Shown: piece by piece, positions 46,780-57,240 of the stretch
Layout: each line of letters starts with the position of its first letter
Position numbering within the stretch: position 1 is the first letter of the stretch
Source: Liopterus haemorrhoidalis
Lineage: Eukaryota; Arthropoda; Insecta; Coleoptera; Dytiscidae
Length of the DNA stretch: 64,000 nt
Direction: 5' to 3'
NCBI GenBank assembly: GCA_963971575.1
Contig: OZ020616.1
Coordinates: forward strand, 37,118,306 to 37,182,305
The notes under the pieces: generated by a model
Told to the model about the DNA's origin: nothing
The model's database searches: none
Seen by the model: only the letters and a program-made list of their open reading frames with translations
Position numbers and translations under genes: made by a program

Positions 46780-48541
46780 GCCTAAAAGACAAATATTTCA
46801 CAAGTTTCGACAAGAAAGGGCTCGTTTATGACTAAAGAGGCCAGTTCTGGATGCGAACATTTTGCCACAAAAAATGCCCAGAGATAATTATGGTCAGAAT
46901 CAGGCAACAGTGTGTGGATTATGGATTGGCGCTTATTGCGTTCTAGTGTGGCACGCTCTATACGTGTCCGTTAGTACTGCTGTATTCCGTTTGTCACTAT
47001 ATTGCGCCATGTACTTCGACAGAGAGGCTTTTTCTCCCAGTTTGGGCTGAGCAGCTGACATTACTAGCGTTGCTTAGGAGCTCCCACATATCTGCAACCT
47101 GTTTCCAACTTTGAGTACTGTAATCTTTTGAGTAGTCTAGTATTTGGCATTTTTATGACATGTTCAACTCTCCGCAGCTGAATATGGTGCAACATGGCCT
47201 CAATACTGACAATCAGCTTTAGTCAAAACTTCTGTGCTCGGCACATAATCTTGTCATTTGACTCTCCATATTGTCCTAAGGCTACGGTTACACTCTATCC
47301 GTGCGTGCGGTAACGTGCGTTTACCCTGAACGTTCTTGTCTTGATCTGGTGATGGGTGGTTTCAGTACATACGTACGACTTGCGTGTGGTTTCATTCAAA
47401 TTCAACTATTTTATTTTAAATATCTCAGTTACTGAACAGCAAAAACATAAAATAACATTATTTATAGTAATAAAACTAATTATTTTTGTTCTATACATTT
47501 TTAGATTGGAGTTATTTGGGAAGGTCTTGGAATATCTCCTTTATTGCTAACAGCAAAAACGTGTATGACAAAAATTGTTTAGAATAAAATAACAAATATT
47601 CCTGCCTGAAGTACTTTTTCATCTGGATGAATAATAATTTTTACGTGAATCTCGGAAAAAACAGACTGACAGAAATGGATTTTTTGTTGATTTTGTCGGA
47701 CAAAAACGAACCTATTTGTTTCTGTAAAACTTCAAAGAAATGAAGAAAACAACATAAATAAATAAACAGATAAATAGCGAAATAAATAAATAAAAAATCC
47801 TCAATGTTATGTAGCAGCATATTTAAAATTTTGTTCTTCTAATTTTATAAAAAAACTGTTTTTTTTTTAACTGAAAAAACTGTATTTCTGGCCTGCTGGG
47901 GGCATCAAAAAACAAGCATGTTTGTGCGTCGACGCAAGTTATCGCACGCACATATGTATACATATGTATACGCATGTACTGTAACTATTTAACTCATTTA
48001 ACTTTGTGCGTTTGTTTTGTTGTCAGTTCTCGTGCGTTCATAAAATCACACTTTTCCACATCCAATGTAACTGCACACTAAGGTATCTTTTTAATATGCC
48101 GTCTATAGAGACACCAATGATTCACTGCTATAGAGAAGTACAGGGAATACAGCTGCCTTGTACATTATTATCATTGCTTTAAGCTGAAAATCTCGGCAGC
48201 TCCATAAAGATGTTCTTAGAGCACTGAAAGCCTGGTATGCAGCGGATATTCTTTGGGATATTCTTCATCATCAGACAAATTTTTGTAGGATAAATGCTAC
48301 CTAGATACTTAAAAAACGATACATTAATTACGTCTTTGCCAATTACGTTGAAAATGTGAGGGAAGCTTCTTAAGCTTACACAACCTCTAAGTAGTCCCTT
48401 TTCTCCTTTTTGAGATGTTTTTTTCAGCAGGACTCTGGATATTACAATGATAAACAATTTTTTTGTCTTAGAGTTCAAGATAGTTATGTCTGGTTTATTA
48501 TTATTGTTATTTAATAGGATTAATGCTTGTGAGTGATGCAA
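46780..48541 (-). mobile_element. LINE ORF2 3' part, copy 2, split by a nested element
   Basis: This is the same family as 29.4-30.2 kb. The reverse strand from 48541 reads TISNSKTKK-like sequence, then FNVIGKDVINVSFFKYLGS. This is the FTVNGK.LE.V..FKYLGS motif just after the RT domain. It continues to about 48084, and resumes at 47281 with the sequence corresponding to copy 1 down to about 46790 (ERATL, LLPDSDYNY, FVAKC). The break at 47282-48077 is an insertion absent from copy 1. It has stops and frameshifts throughout. Confidence 0.8.
47282..48077. mobile_element. nested non-autonomous DNA element
   Basis: The boundaries were found by comparing the two LINE copies. CTAAGG occurs on both sides (47276-47281 and 48078-48083), while the empty site in copy 1 has it once. 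The ends are weakly inverted: CTACGGTTACACTCTATCCG at the left, CACATCCAATGTAACTGCAC at the right. Deeper inverted matches follow (CAGTACATACGTACG and CTTGCGTG against CAAGTTATCGCACG and CGTATACATATG-type blocks). There is no transposase. CGTGCG-rich subterminal repeats are a feature. The superfamily is uncertain. Confidence 0.7.
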
Positions 48542-49434
48542 TATTTATATTTAGGACACTAAATTTACTACAAAACAATTTTTCTAACATATTTGCAATT
48601 TTTAAATATTGTTTGCATAATTGTGGGTGGAATTATAACAAATAATTACGTCATATTTTGTTTCGTTTGTCATAATTATCAAATAGCGTTTCTTTAATCA
48701 ACAAATTTCATTCATTTTTACGTATATGCGTAAGCTATTCCATTGTAAACTAAGACTTTTAGAAGTATTTATATAATATTCCAAGAAATGTATAAAAAGA
48801 ATGTATTCTTCTTAAAATATGTTCGTTTGTTGACTTTTAGTGAATTATTTAATAATTAGGCATAATTATTAAAAACTTTCGAACAATTTAGTTGTATCGA
48901 AAAGAATTTTACTTTTAGTAGATTAGAAAAAGAATTTTTGAAGTAGAATGGCGAGAAATTTTTTGGCTTTGATACAAGTATTTCGGCAATTCTGGTAGGA
49001 AATGAAATATATTTCTACAATTTTACTACGTAAATTCTAACAGATATTGCAAAACAACTTTTTAAATGGAGAATGACTTGAAAATTCTGGAAATAAGTTA
49101 GATTAAGTTATCTTATGAATACTTGATATTAGTGGGGGCGTGGTTTATAGTAAGTAGATCTTATTGAGTACCAAAACAATGTTTTTACATGCATTATTTG
49201 TTTATAAGTATTCATTTCATTAAGATTATTTAAAATAAAAAATAATAATTGAGCTAATACGTCAATAATTTCCAAAAGGGTAAAATACACACGTAAAATA
49301 TTTGCTCAAAATTAATAAGAATGCCTAAATCTCCTCACTGGATAATAGTACTCCTGTACGAAATATTTTCTAGATTATCTCAATCCTTGCTAAATTGTTC
49401 TTCAGGCGGTTTGAGGTCTGCCTCTTCTACAACT
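48542..49434. other. no recognisable feature
   Basis: AT-rich sequence with no supported feature. Confidence 0.5.
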
Positions 49435-49442
49435 GTCTTGAG

Positions 49443-49624
49443 CAGTAGCGGACTGGCAAATTTTCCGATCTTGGAGAATTGGAATCAATCGATCCCATAA
49501 GATCAAGAGCTGGGCTCATTAGATCAAGGACTCAAGGATCAAGAACCGTTGATCCAAGAATCCGCCCTATTGGGACCTGCCCAACGAGAAATTGCCCAGG
49601 TCACGGCGGACCAGTTCGCCACTG
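49443..49624. mobile_element. short hAT-like MITE
   Basis: A 182-bp element with inverted ends CAGTAGCGGACTGG and CCAGTTCGCCACTG. Flanks GTCTTGAG (49435-49442) and GCTTTGAG (49625-49632) match at 6 of 8 positions, consistent with an eroded hAT-size duplication. The interior has several GATCAAG/GATCCAAG motifs. Confidence 0.75.
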
Positions 49625-49862
49625 GCTTTGAGGTTCCAATCTAAAGCCATCCTGGCTATCATTGGGACACAAAAGCTAAACTATAACATAATACCAAAGT
49701 ATAACTTATAGGGCTATTCTAAACAAGATTCGTTAAATTTTACGGTAGTGCAATTTCCTTAGACCAGCGGTTCCAAATTTGTTTACTTGTGTTGTTGTAA
49801 AATGAGATTTGAGCTCTAATTAATAAAATAAGAAAAAGTTTTTTAAAAAAAGTTTAAAAAAT

Positions 49863-50534
49863 ACACAGGGCTGCGAAAAAAATAAAATGTCCGCCGCTTT
49901 TGATTTTAAGGGGTGATTTAGGTAAAATGGCGAATCCTGATTTCATATTAAGTTTTAGTTTTTCTCCATCATGTCTAGTTTTTTTTTGTAATTCTCATAA
50001 GAAAATATCATGGATAATATTTTTAGATAAATAACTTCAGTAAAGTGTATTTCTTAATTTTATTAACAATAAACGTTTTATATTGAAGTAATAAAAAATT
50101 ACTTCAATATAAAACAAGATAAAACATGGCGATTTTTTTATGATAAAGGCAATCCTTAATTATTTACTTATTATTAACCGTACTCTGGGAGAAAAGCACG
50201 CCTTGTAGCCTTTCTCTTGTGTCCTGCGGAACTATCATGAATGCATGATTTTTTTGACGTTACCGCAAGTATGTCATTTTTATCACTCAACGCTTTTGAT
50301 GTGTAAGTGTTTACATATTATAATTGTTTATTTACATGAAGCTTAAGACAACTGCAATATTTTACATTAAATCACAAGCCCTACTAAATATGAGCCATAG
50401 ATAATAAGACTTCAATCTTTAAAGTGTGGTAAAAAAAATTGATACGTGATAAAAAAGAAATATTATCTTATCACTACTTATCTATTAAAATAACCATATA
50501 GTATTAAAAGCGGCCAACCTTCGCAGCCCTGTGT
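49863..50534. mobile_element. MITE with 15-bp perfect ends and a central hairpin
   Basis: ACACAGGGCTGCGAA at the left is the exact inverse of TTCGCAGCCCTGTGT at the right. An inner pair, GCCGCTTTT and AAAAGCGGC, extends the symmetry. The 672-bp element has no coding frame. An 18-bp perfect hairpin lies inside it at 50075-50115. The flanks are A/T runs, so no target duplication can be read. A CAGGGCTGCGAA terminus would suit hAT, but this is not proven. Confidence 0.8.
50075..50115. repeat. 18-bp perfect hairpin
   Basis: GTTTTATATTGAAGTAAT (50075-50092), a loop of five A, then its exact reverse complement (50098-50115). It sits inside the MITE at 49863-50534. Confidence 0.95.
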
Positions 50535-51925
50535 TATTAATATTTCATAGGGAGAGGGGACTTGAGTTTTCCTTTAATTTCCTCTGCAAAGAGCTGTCAA
50601 AACAAACTACAAAAATAAGTAAGATTAGAATTCAACTGCCACAATTAAACCAAATTTTGAAAGAATGTTGAAAGAAAAGAGGAAGTTCAATCCTTAACAT
50701 CAACACCAATTTGAATGAATACTATTTGCTTCTCCATTAATCTGTTACTATTTTCAATATATTATGTTTGTAACGGGACGCCACTGTGCCTAGTTTTGTG
50801 AGTGTGACATGCGCGGTGCAGACGCGGTAAGGGATGAAGGTTGCTATGGTTAGGAAGTTGATTGTGCGTTGAGTGTTAAAACGTCAAAAAATACAAAATT
50901 ATTTAACTTTTATATTCTATTATAATTAATTTAAATAAACAAAGTAGTTACCATATGTCGTGGATAGCGTAGTGTACTTAATTATGTAGTTTGTTCTACC
51001 CAAATAAATGCTACATGTTTGATTTTTGAGATTTAAGTGGTGCCAATTTGCTGGAAGTACATCTTGATATGAACAACAATAGTGATATGAGGTGCCTACC
51101 GCGTCTACTAGACTTGACTGCCTCAGACTTTTTTGTTTAGGGTGATAACATTCGTCAACAAGTAGTCTCAGTATTACCGGAAACGCTGGGAACCGTAATG
51201 GAAAATGTTGTCAGAAAACCATATACTTACGAACAAGAATGGGTATGTCACTTATCTGATGTTTTTCCACCAGTGATTTAAAAACATCTCCAAGAATAGA
51301 AATTTCTTTTGCTGTTTACTAGGTTTCTTAATTCCATTTTGTTTAAAAATTATTACATAAATGGTTCAGGTTATTTTACGCCAACCCGTATTTTTGATAA
51401 CTGAGCTAAGAAATTAGATACCTTTTATCATCATTTTTAAATCATGTTTACGCGTTTGAAATTTAGAAATCATCATATTACATGTTACATATGATGTAAT
51501 TTATAAAACGTCAAGTTTACGTTATTTATAAACACGAAAAATGTTAGGAAAAGCGTAATATTGTTTATGAAAATGGACGTGTCTGTTAAAACGCGTGATT
51601 CATTCAAATTTGCGTCAATGTCTCCATCAATAGTTCGGAGGCGTGTGATAGCGGTTTCCTTTTTGTGGTTAGTGCGGCAGGAAGAATTTCATCGCTTAAC
51701 ATCCTCTTCATTTTGCCGCGTATTAGTCTGATATTCAAATATAAAACTATAATATCTGCTGATCCAGAATTTTTTAACTGTTATGTCGGGGGTGGCGAAC
51801 GAGACGCGTATGCTCAGGCTCAGATAGAAAAAGAGCTCCAGGGGCCCCGGCGTCCCGAAAATTATTTATATTTTACATAAATAACATAAATAAATGGTGG
51901 GGTATGGGACCTCCGAAATGTTGTT
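50535..51925. other. no gene recognised
   Basis: A GC-richer stretch at about 50775-50850 (ACATGCGCGGTGCAGACGCG) and another at 51785-51860 (GAGCTCCAGGGGCCCCGGCG) stand out. The latter resembles hAT-end sequence without a partner. No coding feature is supported. Confidence 0.45.
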
Positions 51926-51985
51926 GGGTTAGTTAGTTACATTTTTTGGCGCACAGCAAGGCTATTTGCGCCAAATATGTTTTTT
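51926..51985 (-). mobile_element. LINE 3' end fragment
   Basis: On the reverse strand, TTGGCGCAAATAGCCTTGCT, then GTGCGCCAAAAAATGTAACT with a TAAC repeat tail, matches the 3' end at about 5180-5230 (GGCGAAAATAGCCTTTGTTG, CTTGGCGCCAG, TAACTAACTAAC). It is only the last 50-60 bases of the element. Confidence 0.65.
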
Positions 51986-52171
51986 CCGGGCCCCATTCAG
52001 GCTCTCTCAAGGCCTGCGTATTCTAGTAATTGCACGCGAGAAATTTTTGTCGGTACTCTTGGCAATGATTTTTTTTTTATAATCAATTTGATATTGTAAT
52101 TAAATAGAAGCATATTGTGGAATACTTACTTAATTGCTAAATAAATTGTAAGAATGACAATCATATTGGAC

Positions 52172-52538
52172 CAGTGGCGGCGCTTGCGGGAGGTCAAAAA
52201 TTGTTCTGGCTCCCAGTTGCCCCCCCTCAAATTGCTCTAGCCCCAGTTGACCCCCCAAATTGCTCTGGCCCTCAGTTGACTCCCCCAGAAATGTTTGGAG
52301 AAAAATGTATTAGGTGCGTAGCAAGGACCTTTTGTTTTTAGGTCGTCACTTATATTTTACGAGTGAGGACGTGTGTTTTTTTTTGTCATCACTTATATTT
52401 TAGAGGTAACGACCTTTTTTTAAGTCATCATTTGTATTTTAGAAGTGATAGCCTTTTTTTGTTATTGGTCATCAGATACCCTTTTCAAATATTTCCAGCC
52501 CCCCCCCCCCCCTCAGATTTTAAGAGCTAGCGCCACTA
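52172..52538. mobile_element. hAT-like MITE with internal minisatellite (copy 4)
   Basis: A 367-bp element flanked by the exact 8-bp duplication TATTGGAC (52164-52171 and 52539-52546). The inverted ends are CAGTGGCGGCGCTTGC and GCTAGCGCCACTA. The left third has repeated AATTGCTCTGGCC and CCCCAGTTGACCCCCC. The middle (52335-52480) has three units of about 45 bases with GTCATCACTTATATTTTAGA and a run of T, the same minisatellite as in copies 1-3. A run of about 14 C lies at 52499-52512. Confidence 0.92.
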
Positions 52539-52546
52539 TATTGGAC

Positions 52547-53990
52547 CATGACGGAAGCTACTAAAAAGAAGTCCCAGCTAGGATTTCTGAGTCCCCACAA
52601 TTTTAAAATCCCCGAGACTGATTTAATGTTAAATGTAAGTGAATCTATTTTACGCCAGAGTTGCATATTACCTAAAACTGTAATAAACGTAATAATAATG
52701 AAATAACTATTATTACATAAATGATATTTAAAAATTTATAATAAATATAAATACAACTCAGTTAAACTTATACATATTATACAATACATAAAACATAAAT
52801 ACTAAAAAGCAAATAATACACTTTTAAATTACACTTTTAAAATAATAACGTTTTTCTTGGCTTAGACGAACAGTAGTTATGTTCATACAACATCAGACCT
52901 CATAGTTCTTGTAAAGTAGTAAACTAGTAGACAGTGGTAGTAGTATACGTATGCGACGTCAGATGTCAGCGGCATTTTCCCCTAAATTTTTGGAAGAACT
53001 TAACATGTGTGATATTTAAGCGTGACAAAAGTAAAAATAATTGTTTTCGTAAAATGAGTACTCCAGAATTATTATTCAAGAAGTGTCGAGTTATTTTTCC
53101 CGGGTCAAGAGACATGCTTAATTACTAGGACTTTCGACCCGAGACTGTCCCGGGTCCGAAACCCTAGTCCTAGCTAAAGGTATTGGACAGTTCTATTCTT
53201 TTTTCTGTTTTTAATTCAGATTCACGAAATTGAATTCAATGATCGAAATTTAGATTTGTTATATCATTAATTATTTATAGTTAAAATGAATTTACCATTA
53301 TTTTGTGTTGATATTCTCGTGAGACAAGCATTTCAAAGTTCAGGACTGCAATGTTTATGTAATCTGTAATCTTCTCGTTGATGGTTGATAAAGTAGGTGT
53401 ATTGCATTACCGACATCTTGTTTTCTGATAATGTTTGGAATTTTGTTAAGATTTTCTTCATTTGGTATTGTCATCCATAGTAATACGAGTACATAACTGT
53501 AAGCTATATATGGTTTTTCTTTCTAATTTGATTTATAAATGATTTTATTCCGCATCACATTATTGGTACAATTTAGGAAATAGTATTTTAATGAAATATT
53601 CACACTCCACTGGTATTTGAAACAGTTTAATGTTTTTATCATTATTAGATTCTTTGTTTTGTAAGGGAATTAATATATTCAAATATTTTATAAAAGAGAA
53701 ACTGTAAAAATACTTTTTCATTAATATTATCTTGAGTGTGATAATTAATCATAATAAAAAAAGTCGGTAGCTGTCTATTGACATAAAACATTTTTATAAT
53801 TTTTTATGTAAAAAATTAATAAATGTTTATGCATAATTAATATGTTTTGTAAAAACTATTAATAAGAAATCTTAGTCATACAATAGCTTTCTCGTCCTGA
53901 GCAGGACCGTAGCTTTAGAAATATGGATAGGTAGATTTGTTGTCTAAAAATTTTAGGATGCCATGGTTACATATTTTTACTACCTCGGCC
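52547..53990. other. no gene; one foldback
   Basis: Positions about 53126-53178 fold back. TAGGACTTTCGACCCG is mirrored by CGGGTCCGAAACCCTAGTCC around GAGACTGTC, which is like the terminal hairpin of a DNA transposon. No other feature is supported. Confidence 0.5.
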
Positions 53991-54460
53991 TTACGAGATT
54001 GAATCAAAAAGTTCATGCAATTTTTGTTTATTTGAAAAAGTTTGTCTTTATTCATCAATATTTATGATGTCTCCTTTTTTCCAGTTTTCAACACATCTCT
54101 GAAATGCTCTTTTTGGTATAGCCATCAGCTCGCTCAGCGATTTTTGTTTAAGTCTTCAACGATCGCAAATACTTGTCCTTTCATGGTCCTTTTAATTTTT
54201 GGAAAGAGGATAAAGTATCAGGAGCCATATCTGATAAATATGGTGGTTGCGGTTCAATACAGTGTTATATTTGACCAAAAATTCTGCAACTAGCTATGAC
54301 GGGTGAGTTTGTGTATTTGCTACCACTCGTGTCAGGTCCGAAACATTAGTGAAAATTGTTTCACATGAACCATATGATATACCAGCATCTTCAGCAACTT
54401 ATTTAATAGCAATTCGACGATTTTTTCTTTAACTGCTTTTACTTTTACGTTGGTTGTTGA

Positions 54461-55039
54461 CAGGGCCGTCTTAGGCCATGCAAGGGCCCTTGGGCACACA
54501 GAGTTTGGGGCCCTTTTAGAAAGTAAAAAAAAAAAGTTAATGAAAACATCAGTACGTACTTTTATTTAGTGACTTCATTGGTTATTATGGTTAGCTTTAT
54601 ACAAATCAAATATAAGTGAAATGATTACTATTTTGAGAATTGGACTTACGTTAATGATGATGGTTACTTCCGGGATTTCTGTTGTGCAAAATCTTCTATT
54701 ATGTCCTCAAAGTCTGATTTTTGAAGAATATCACTTTCTATGCACATGATTGACAAATTAGTAAGTCGTTCTTGTAACATAGTCGTTCGTAATTCATTTT
54801 TTATTCTTTTTAGCAGTGAAAATGAGCGCTCTCCACCACCATTGGTAAACATAAATCTCATCTGGTTTTCGATTTACATTTAAATTTAGATATTTTAACA
54901 GCAATTCTTAGTAAAATTGCACTAAAAATTGAGTTCCTCTTTTTTCCGTGTAAACGACAATCTCGGCATTTTGAGGCCCCCATTAAGCCGGGGGCCCGGG
55001 GCTCGTGCCCCATGTACCCTTATGGAAAAGACGGAACTG
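54461..55039 (-). mobile_element. nested hAT deletion derivative
   Basis: A 579-bp insert in the mariner, flanked by the exact 8-bp duplication GTTGTTGA (54453-54460 and 55040-55047). The inverted ends are CAGGGCCGTCTTAGGCCATG, and at the right CATAAGGGTACATGGGGCAC-type sequence closing in AAAAGACGGAACTG. The two ends match as CAG..CCGTCTT..CCAT. It retains the 3' coding end of a hAT transposase, so it is a deletion derivative of an autonomous hAT rather than a MITE of unknown origin. Confidence 0.93.
54664..54861 (-). pseudogene. hAT transposase C-terminal (hATC) domain remnant
   Basis: An open frame of 65 codons. NGGGERSFSLLKRIKNELRT, then TMLQERLTNLSIMCIESDIL and FEDIIEDFA, match the hAT dimerisation domain (AERSFS.LK.IK..LRSTM.QERL..LAL..IE.....DFD.II..FA). 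That domain lies at the C-terminus of hAT transposases and mediates oligomer formation. The DNA-binding zinc finger and the RNase H-like catalytic domain are absent. The frame is uninterrupted over the domain, suggesting a young deletion copy. Confidence 0.9.
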
Positions 55040-55779
55040 GTTGTTGATGTATTTTGTGTTCCAACTCTGGCATCATCTTCAACTGATTCACGACCGTATT
55101 TGAAGCGTTTGTACCATTGATAAACCGCTCTTTCATGCATGCTATTGTCTGTTTTTTAATTTGGAAGAGTAAATGCAAAACGTAGATTTACATTAGAACA
55201 CGGAAACATTAGGAACTGAGTTGTATCCATATTGATTATATGATTTTTATAAATACGCTTTATAGCCAATTAAAGAAATAATCTATAAACACTTCTCGCG
55301 TGCGTCAACGCACTCAAGCAGCCGAAGGTAATGACTGTCGACTGTCCTGTAAATTTCCTGTGTGTAAAAACGGATCGCCGGCAGCCAATCACAGATCATC
55401 TTTCTGGCGAGGCATTTTTTGAATTGCGCCTTCGAATTAAAAAATACTCGCCAAAAGTCTTCTGTAATATTTCCACCACGTATAGCACTTTATCTCATTT
55501 ATTACACAAAATTTAAAACAAATTCGTTGATCATGTATTGTAAAATGTTACAAAATCGCAGAATATACCGAAACACAAGCTATTTAATTGGCTGTCTAAT
55601 CGAAACGACGAATTCAATATGACTACAAATGTTAACAGATATCAAGGACAGGTGTACCAACATCGCAAAATATCCGCGTTTAAAACTGATATTTTTAGTG
55701 CCGGAAATTAAAAAATTGTATAAACTTTTTGCTCAAACCTCGTATTCAAAATTTGAAATGAGTGTACTTGTCACTCTGC

Positions 55780-55930
55780 CCTCTTGGGGGCATTGTCAGA
55801 CATGCTGATTGTTTCACTCATAGTTTTCCACCTTGCTCTATTAAGTTCTTTCCAGGTTATATATATACCAATACTCGCTAAATCACTTCCTCTTTTGCGA
55901 CGTCTTCCCTGGTCCGGGTGTACCATTATT
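55780..55930 (-). mobile_element. possible LINE tail relic
   Basis: The reverse strand reads HPDQGRRRKRGSD, then a frame break, then ELNRARWKTM. This is weakly like the tail GRPRKRW...D....DRA.WR of LINE ORF2 proteins. It is short, and alternatives are open. Confidence 0.35.
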
Positions 55931-56404
55931 ATGCATTATTATTTATTATTATGGAACCATTTAGTCGAAATACAAACATATTTAGATTTGATGCTGCTAC
56001 TGTTTGATGATGTTGCTTCCCATTTCGTTAGGCATTAGGCTTTGTAGTGCCAGACCGTAGATTTAGTTAACAGTTGTAATTAAATACCGGAGTTACTACT
56101 GTATTGCTGTTTTTAATAAATGCTTTGCCCTCCATCGACTTTAGTGATCATCAATATCATCTTTGTTTTTTAAAAGCTCGCCTGGAGACCTTCTAGAGTG
56201 TCGTAGTTAGGTATGTTAGGTTCAAAAGCACAAAGCCCCAGGCTGAAAGCAGGCCGGAAATCACCATTGAGGCCCAAAAAAAAATTTTTTTTTCAACATT
56301 GCTTATGCTCAAGAAAAACTAGTTACGTCTCTGGTTCTATATATATATTCCGAATATGCTCCAGCTTTTCGTTTATAGCCTCCATAAAAGTCCTTGCCGT
56401 GACA
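55931..56404. other. no recognisable feature
   Basis: CAGGCTGAAAGCAGGCCGG, then TTGAGGCCC near 56240-56275, has a transposon-end flavour with no partner. Nothing else is supported. Confidence 0.4.
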
Positions 56405-57055
56405 TCATACAACAAAATAGATTGCTTATTATACTATATTTATGCTTTATTTACCCTAGGCCTTGCGGCATTTAGGGTATTAACAATTACAAACAATCAC
56501 ATAGAAATGAAAAACAAATTAACATACAATACAATGGATATTTTACAATATTTCTTAATTTCATTTCTTTGTTCCTCTTCAAGTGTCCCTCTCTTTCTTC
56601 CTATTCTCCTTCCGGCTTCCTTATCCTTTCTCCATTCTTATTGCATCCGGTTCTCTCGCCCATATTTCTCCCTTGCCTTCCTTTCTCATGTCCTTTATCT
56701 CTTCCTCCCAGACCGCCATCTCTATGCATTTCTTCGCTAAATGCTCCATGGTTTCCTTTTCTTCCTTGCACATTCTACAGAGCCTATCCTCTGGCTTTGT
56801 CCAGTACCTGTTGTTCCTCTCTTCGTTGTCGTATTTTAACCAAGCTGTCCTCCTGACTCTACTCCCGGATCTTCTTATTTTTTCCTTCAAGTATCTCGGC
56901 ATTCCGATCACTCTTATCTCTATATTTTTCATTCTCAGTGATTTGTCTATTCTGTCTGTTCTGTCCTGTTCCTGTACCTCCTTATCCCTCCATAGATTAC
57001 TTATTATTCTTTGGAATCTGCAGAACTGCATTTTGTGATAACCGTAAAAGGGCAC
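56405..57055 (-). mobile_element. LINE ORF2 C-terminal end with CCHC finger
   Basis: The reverse strand reads RVIGMPRYLKEKIRRSG, then RRTAWLKYDNEERNNRYWTK and EDRLCRMCKEEKETMEHLAK followed by KC. CxxC...HxxxxC is the CCHC-type finger near the C-terminus of several non-LTR retrotransposons. The 3' flank reads CCGCAAGGCCTAGGGTAAAT, then AAAGCATAAATATAG, comparable with GCCGAAAGGCACGAATAAAA of the LINE at 37.2 kb, so they are probably the same family. The open frame covers about 144 codons without a stop but lacks the RT domain. Confidence 0.75.
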
Positions 57056-57059
57056 AAGA

Positions 57060-57240
57060 CAACAGAGTCTGGAACGAAGAATCTGATAAAAGCTACAAAT
57101 TCTATTTTATAGATGAGATACAACGTTGGTGTGCACACGTCGAACGCGTGGATAACTCTCGAAACACAATCTATGACAGCTAAGAAGACGGTGTCAGAAT
57201 AACCAATTGTTTAAATCATGATATGATGAAGACGAAGTAT
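57060..57240 (+). mobile_element. possible LINE tail relic
   Basis: DNRVWNEESDKSYKFYFIDE, then IQRWCAHVERVDNSR, is similar to the LINE pattern I...QLRW.GHV.RM.N.R. It is short, and the downstream part has decayed. Confidence 0.4.

Larger units (their letters stand above)
54066..55205 (-). pseudogene. mariner transposase, core deleted and interrupted
   Basis: The N-terminal part on the reverse strand reads MHERAVYQWYKRFKYGRESV, then EDDARVGTQNTSTTS (55140-55048). After the nested insert it resumes with NNQRKSK, RRIAIK, VAEDAGISYGSCETIFTNVS and DLTRVVA. It then jumps to the C-terminal LVAEFLVKYNTVLNRNHHIY, QIWLL-LYPLSK, and SLSELMAIPKRAFQRCVENW followed by KKRRHKY. The stretch holding the first two catalytic aspartates is deleted. 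The final PYSPDLAP.DF motif is badly mutated. Stops and frame changes are frequent. Confidence 0.85.
53994..55742 (-). mobile_element. mariner element, core deleted, carrying a nested hAT
   Basis: Both ends are present. The left end, CGAGATTGAATCAAAAAGTT, then CATGCAATTTTT, is mirrored by AAAAATTGTATAAACTTTTT, then GCTCAAACCTCG, at the right. Each end is bordered by TA (53992-53993 and 55743-55744), the mariner target duplication. Subtracting the nested insert leaves about 1.16 kb. The transposase reads on the reverse strand and is missing its middle. Confidence 0.9.

Noticed and set aside
50075..50115. microRNA precursor or terminator
   Set aside because: The hairpin is perfect but short (18 bp) and AT-only apart from a few G/C, and it lies inside a MITE. 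Kept as a repeat feature only.
56213..57038. Forward-strand hydrophobic frames as membrane proteins
   Set aside because: They are antisense shadows of the LINE tail on the reverse strand, which has the CCHC motif.
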